From contig JAJYOS010000440.1 of NCBI GenBank assembly GCA_021796055.1, positions 1 through 5,966 of the forward strand: DNA of 5,966 nt. The letters are read 5' to 3'. The DNA comes from Bacteroidota bacterium (lineage in GTDB: Bacteria > Bacteroidota > Kryptoniia > Kryptoniales > JAKASW01). A program made the position numbers and the translations under genes. How positions within the stretch are numbered: the first letter of the stretch is position 1; every line of letters starts with the position of its first letter. Positions 4,620 to 5,966 of the stretch are shown here, in pieces. Below the pieces are notes generated by a model. That model was not told the origin of the DNA. It searched no databases and saw only the letters and a list, made by a program, of their open reading frames with translations.

Positions 4620-5000
4620 TGCGTCTCTTTCACTTTCGTGAACGAGCCGCATCTATCGGCCTCGTCAACCCCGCCAGTAAACAAAACGCCAGCGGAAGAC
4701 GCGGGTTTCTATTTGCTGGAGCGGAGAGGTCGAAGACCCGGATCGAATGAGACGGATCGCGAGTTCTTCCTCACCGGGGGTGAACCCCGTCGAAGTATCC
4801 CTTCGGGAGACCCCGCCTCGATTCCTGACGGAATCGATTCAGATCGTTGACCTCGTCAGCCCCGCCTCCATTCCCGAGCCCAGGGCGGAGCCAACCTCAC
4901 GGGTCATATTCCTCTGATGCTTTCCGTCGGTCACGCGATTGCAGGAACGAAAGGGGTTGGCTAATTTTAGAACACTTACGAAAACAGGAAGAGCATAACT
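4620..5000. other. Relic-like, hairpin-rich region with third companion repeat
   Basis: There is no supported gene. A 70-codon open frame at 4638-4850 has no ribosome binding site. Its product (with ERRGRRPGSNETDREFF) reads like the repeat-derived false proteins that commonly trail GIY-YIG cassettes. Hairpins include GCCG/CGGC (4646-4649 with 4657-4660), GGGGT-GA-ACCCC (4777-4788), TCCC-TTCG-GGA (4798-4808) and CGATTCC-TGAC-GGAATCG (4819-4836). The 16-bp companion motif recurs at 4660-4675 and, with one change, at 4851-4866. AGCCAACC (4889-4896) matches the complement of 4955-4962, followed by AATTTTAG. This is a possible boundary before the nucleoside phosphorylase gene, whose promoter I cannot place. 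Confidence 0.45.
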
Positions 5001-5795
5001 ATGTCCGTACCACCGATCCTATCCAACAAGGATTATGCGAAGCCATCAGTCTTTACTTCGGAGAACCTCCTTCGCGAGGCGAGACGCCAGAAGTTGCTGC
5101 CGTTGGAAAATGTCCCGGCGATTTGCATCCTCGATCCCGATGGAGACATCGTCCGCTGGCTGGTGTCAGAAAAGCTTGCAGAAAAAGACCCGAACTGGGC
5201 TTGTTACCACACTGACCTGTATGCATACATGGACCACAACATTCAGTTTGGGATTATTGGTTGTGCGGTGGGCGCATCGTTCGCCGTGCTGGTAGCTGAG
5301 GAACTGTTCGCCTCTGGCTGTGAGCTCCTCATAAGCGTTACCTCGGCCGGGCAAATTGTCGAAATGAGGGAGCCGCCTTATTTTGTTTTGATCGAGAAAG
5401 CCTTGCGCGACGAAGGAACAAGCTACCATTATCTTCCAGCGACAGAGTTCAGTCATATCTCTCCTTCGCTGCTTTCAATGCTCGACGGTACTTTCAAGGA
5501 AAACCTGGCTCACGTTTATCGCGGCGCGACATGGACGACCGACGCACCGTTTCGGGAGACTGAATCGGCAATTGAGAACTGCCGCGCCCTTGGCATCATG
5601 GGAGTTGAGATGGAGGCCGCGGCCCTTTATGCCTTCGCCGAAGCAAGGCAGAAGCCTGTCATTTGCTTTGCGCACATAACAAACAGAATGGCCCGCGACG
5701 AAGGCGACTTCGAGAAAGGAGCAGCGGCAGGGAGCTTGGATGCCCTGCAAGTAATCGATATCGTTTCTAAGGCATGGATCGGCAGGAAGAAGTGA
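5001..5795 (+). CDS. Nucleoside phosphorylase family protein (PNP/UDP phosphorylase fold)
   Basis: Encodes 264 aa, a typical length for the PNP_UDP_1 family. Its members cleave nucleosides with phosphate to a base and ribose 1-phosphate in salvage, and some are nucleosidases. FGIIGCAVGASFAVLVAEEL (83-102) fits the Gly-rich strand and helix that form the phosphate pocket. LLISVTSAGQI (109-119) occupies the position of the usual GTCGG-like turn. ATWTTDAPFRET (176-187) is a family motif near the active site. GVEMEAAALYAFA (201-213) is the diagnostic MExxA block that binds the ribose. The late Asp used as general acid by purine enzymes (SD motif) is not obvious, because the matching part reads TNRMARDEGDFE. 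Substrate is therefore uncertain and a uridine-like or divergent enzyme is possible. The start at 5001 has AGGAAGAG 7 nt upstream. No signal peptide is seen, so it is cytoplasmic. It stands alone and converges on the rhodanese-like gene. Confidence 0.85.
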   Translation: MSVPPILSNKDYAKPSVFTSENLLREARRQKLLPLENVPAICILDPDGDIVRWLVSEKLAEKDPNWACYHTDLYAYMDHNIQFGIIGCAVGASFAVLVAEELFASGCELLISVTSAGQIVEMREPPYFVLIEKALRDEGTSYHYLPATEFSHISPSLLSMLDGTFKENLAHVYRGATWTTDAPFRETESAIENCRALGIMGVEMEAAALYAFAEARQKPVICFAHITNRMARDEGDFEKGAAAGSLDALQVIDIVSKAWIGRKK

Positions 5796-5807
5796 CTCCG
5801 GCCCAGA

Positions 5808-5966
5808 TTATTTCTGGATAGCTTGCTTGACCGTCTCAGAAGGATAACCCTTCTCTATCCAATCGTCCCTGAAACTCGATGGGAGGTAAAGCACCTTCAC
5901 GTTTTTGAATCCAAGTTTCGCCATAGTCTCAAATGCCGGATGGATATTCGGGCATTCGTTCCATGG
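5808..5966 (-). CDS. Rhodanese-like domain protein, C-terminal part (cut by window edge)
   Basis: The last 52 codons of a - strand gene run from the window edge to TAA (5810-5808). The sequence PWNECPNIHPAFETMAKLGF is followed by KNVKVLYLPSSFRDDW and IEKGYPSETVKQAIQK. The LGFKNVKVLYL...W...GYP pattern is the usual end of a rhodanese domain, which carries sulfur or binds thiol substrates. The Cys in NECPN could be a second Cys after the catalytic one, which would lie beyond the window. The rest of the protein, including any signal peptide, cannot be seen. The stop is 12 nt from the stop of the convergent phosphorylase gene. A small hairpin (CCAGA 5803-5807, TCTGG 5813-5817) spans this junction. 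Confidence 0.7.
   Translation of the reverse strand, partial: PWNECPNIHPAFETMAKLGFKNVKVLYLPSSFRDDWIEKGYPSETVKQAIQK

Larger units (their letters stand above)
4231..4675. mobile_element. Candidate GIY-YIG repeat cassette
   Basis: The GIY-YIG gene is bracketed by 35-bp direct repeats (4231-4265 and 4585-4619). Each is accompanied by the motifs CCTCGTCAACCCCGCC and GAGCCGCA. The companion motifs occur in a different order on the two sides: 16-mer then GAGCCGCA on the left, GAGCCGCA then 16-mer on the right. That argues against simple tandem duplication. No transposase, terminal inverted repeats or target duplication are visible, so the mobility claim is inference. It could instead be a gene lying in ordinary dispersed repeats. 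Confidence 0.35.

Noticed and set aside
4231..4866. CRISPR array from the repeated motifs
   Set aside because: Copies are few, unevenly spaced, and separated by a gene; there are no regular spacers or cas genes.
4847..5215. A 122-codon + strand frame over the phosphorylase start
   Set aside because: It covers repeat debris and then the phosphorylase gene in another frame; the phosphorylase has clear family motifs and a ribosome binding site.

Overview
The window is bacterial DNA of moderate G+C. The genes are compact, Shine-Dalgarno sites are clear, and short palindromic repeats fill many gaps. The gene mix is a phage- or plasmid-like small-protein cluster, an AbiE abortive-infection pair, and a single-domain GIY-YIG gene inside repeat debris. 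This suggests an accessory region in an environmental, probably uncultured lineage. The repeat style (CCGACGAAGTCGG hairpins, a GGACAGGT hairpin, GIY-YIG cassettes) reminds me of candidate-phylum or FCB-type genomes, but I cannot assign a taxon from sequence alone.

Left (1-468): no protein gene. The region is dominated by a nested, rod-shaped inverted repeat. Its ends (175-192 and 409-425) pair over about 250 nt and are followed directly by a run of eight T. It looks like a structured RNA with its own terminator, or a large palindromic element. The architecture (closing arm, central bubble with a small 3' hairpin, long terminal arm) resembles 6S RNA, but no known family is confirmed.

Left-centre (469-2242, + strand): four small genes. 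They encode an unrecognised 81-aa protein, overlapping an RNA polymerase sigma-like protein of 163 aa, then a 167-aa protein with a probable OB-like N-domain, a disordered Pro/Ala/Lys linker and a helical tail, then a 115-codon gene broken by one in-frame TAG. Three distinct inverted repeats sit in the gaps and after the last gene. Together they look like a phage or integrated-element module.

Centre (2290-3983, - strand): an apparently intact abiEi-abiEii type IV toxin-antitoxin / abortive-infection operon with a 4-nt overlap. Its promoter/operator candidate lies just upstream, and it converges on the first module across a 13-bp hairpin.

Right (3984-5000): AT-rich spacer, then a GIY-YIG nuclease-like gene flanked by two 35-bp direct repeats (31/35 identical) and copies of CCTCGTCAACCCCGCC. 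Relic-like hairpin-rich sequence follows.

Far right: a nucleoside phosphorylase-family gene (5001-5795, +) converges on the 3' end of a rhodanese-like gene (5808-5966, -, cut by the window edge).
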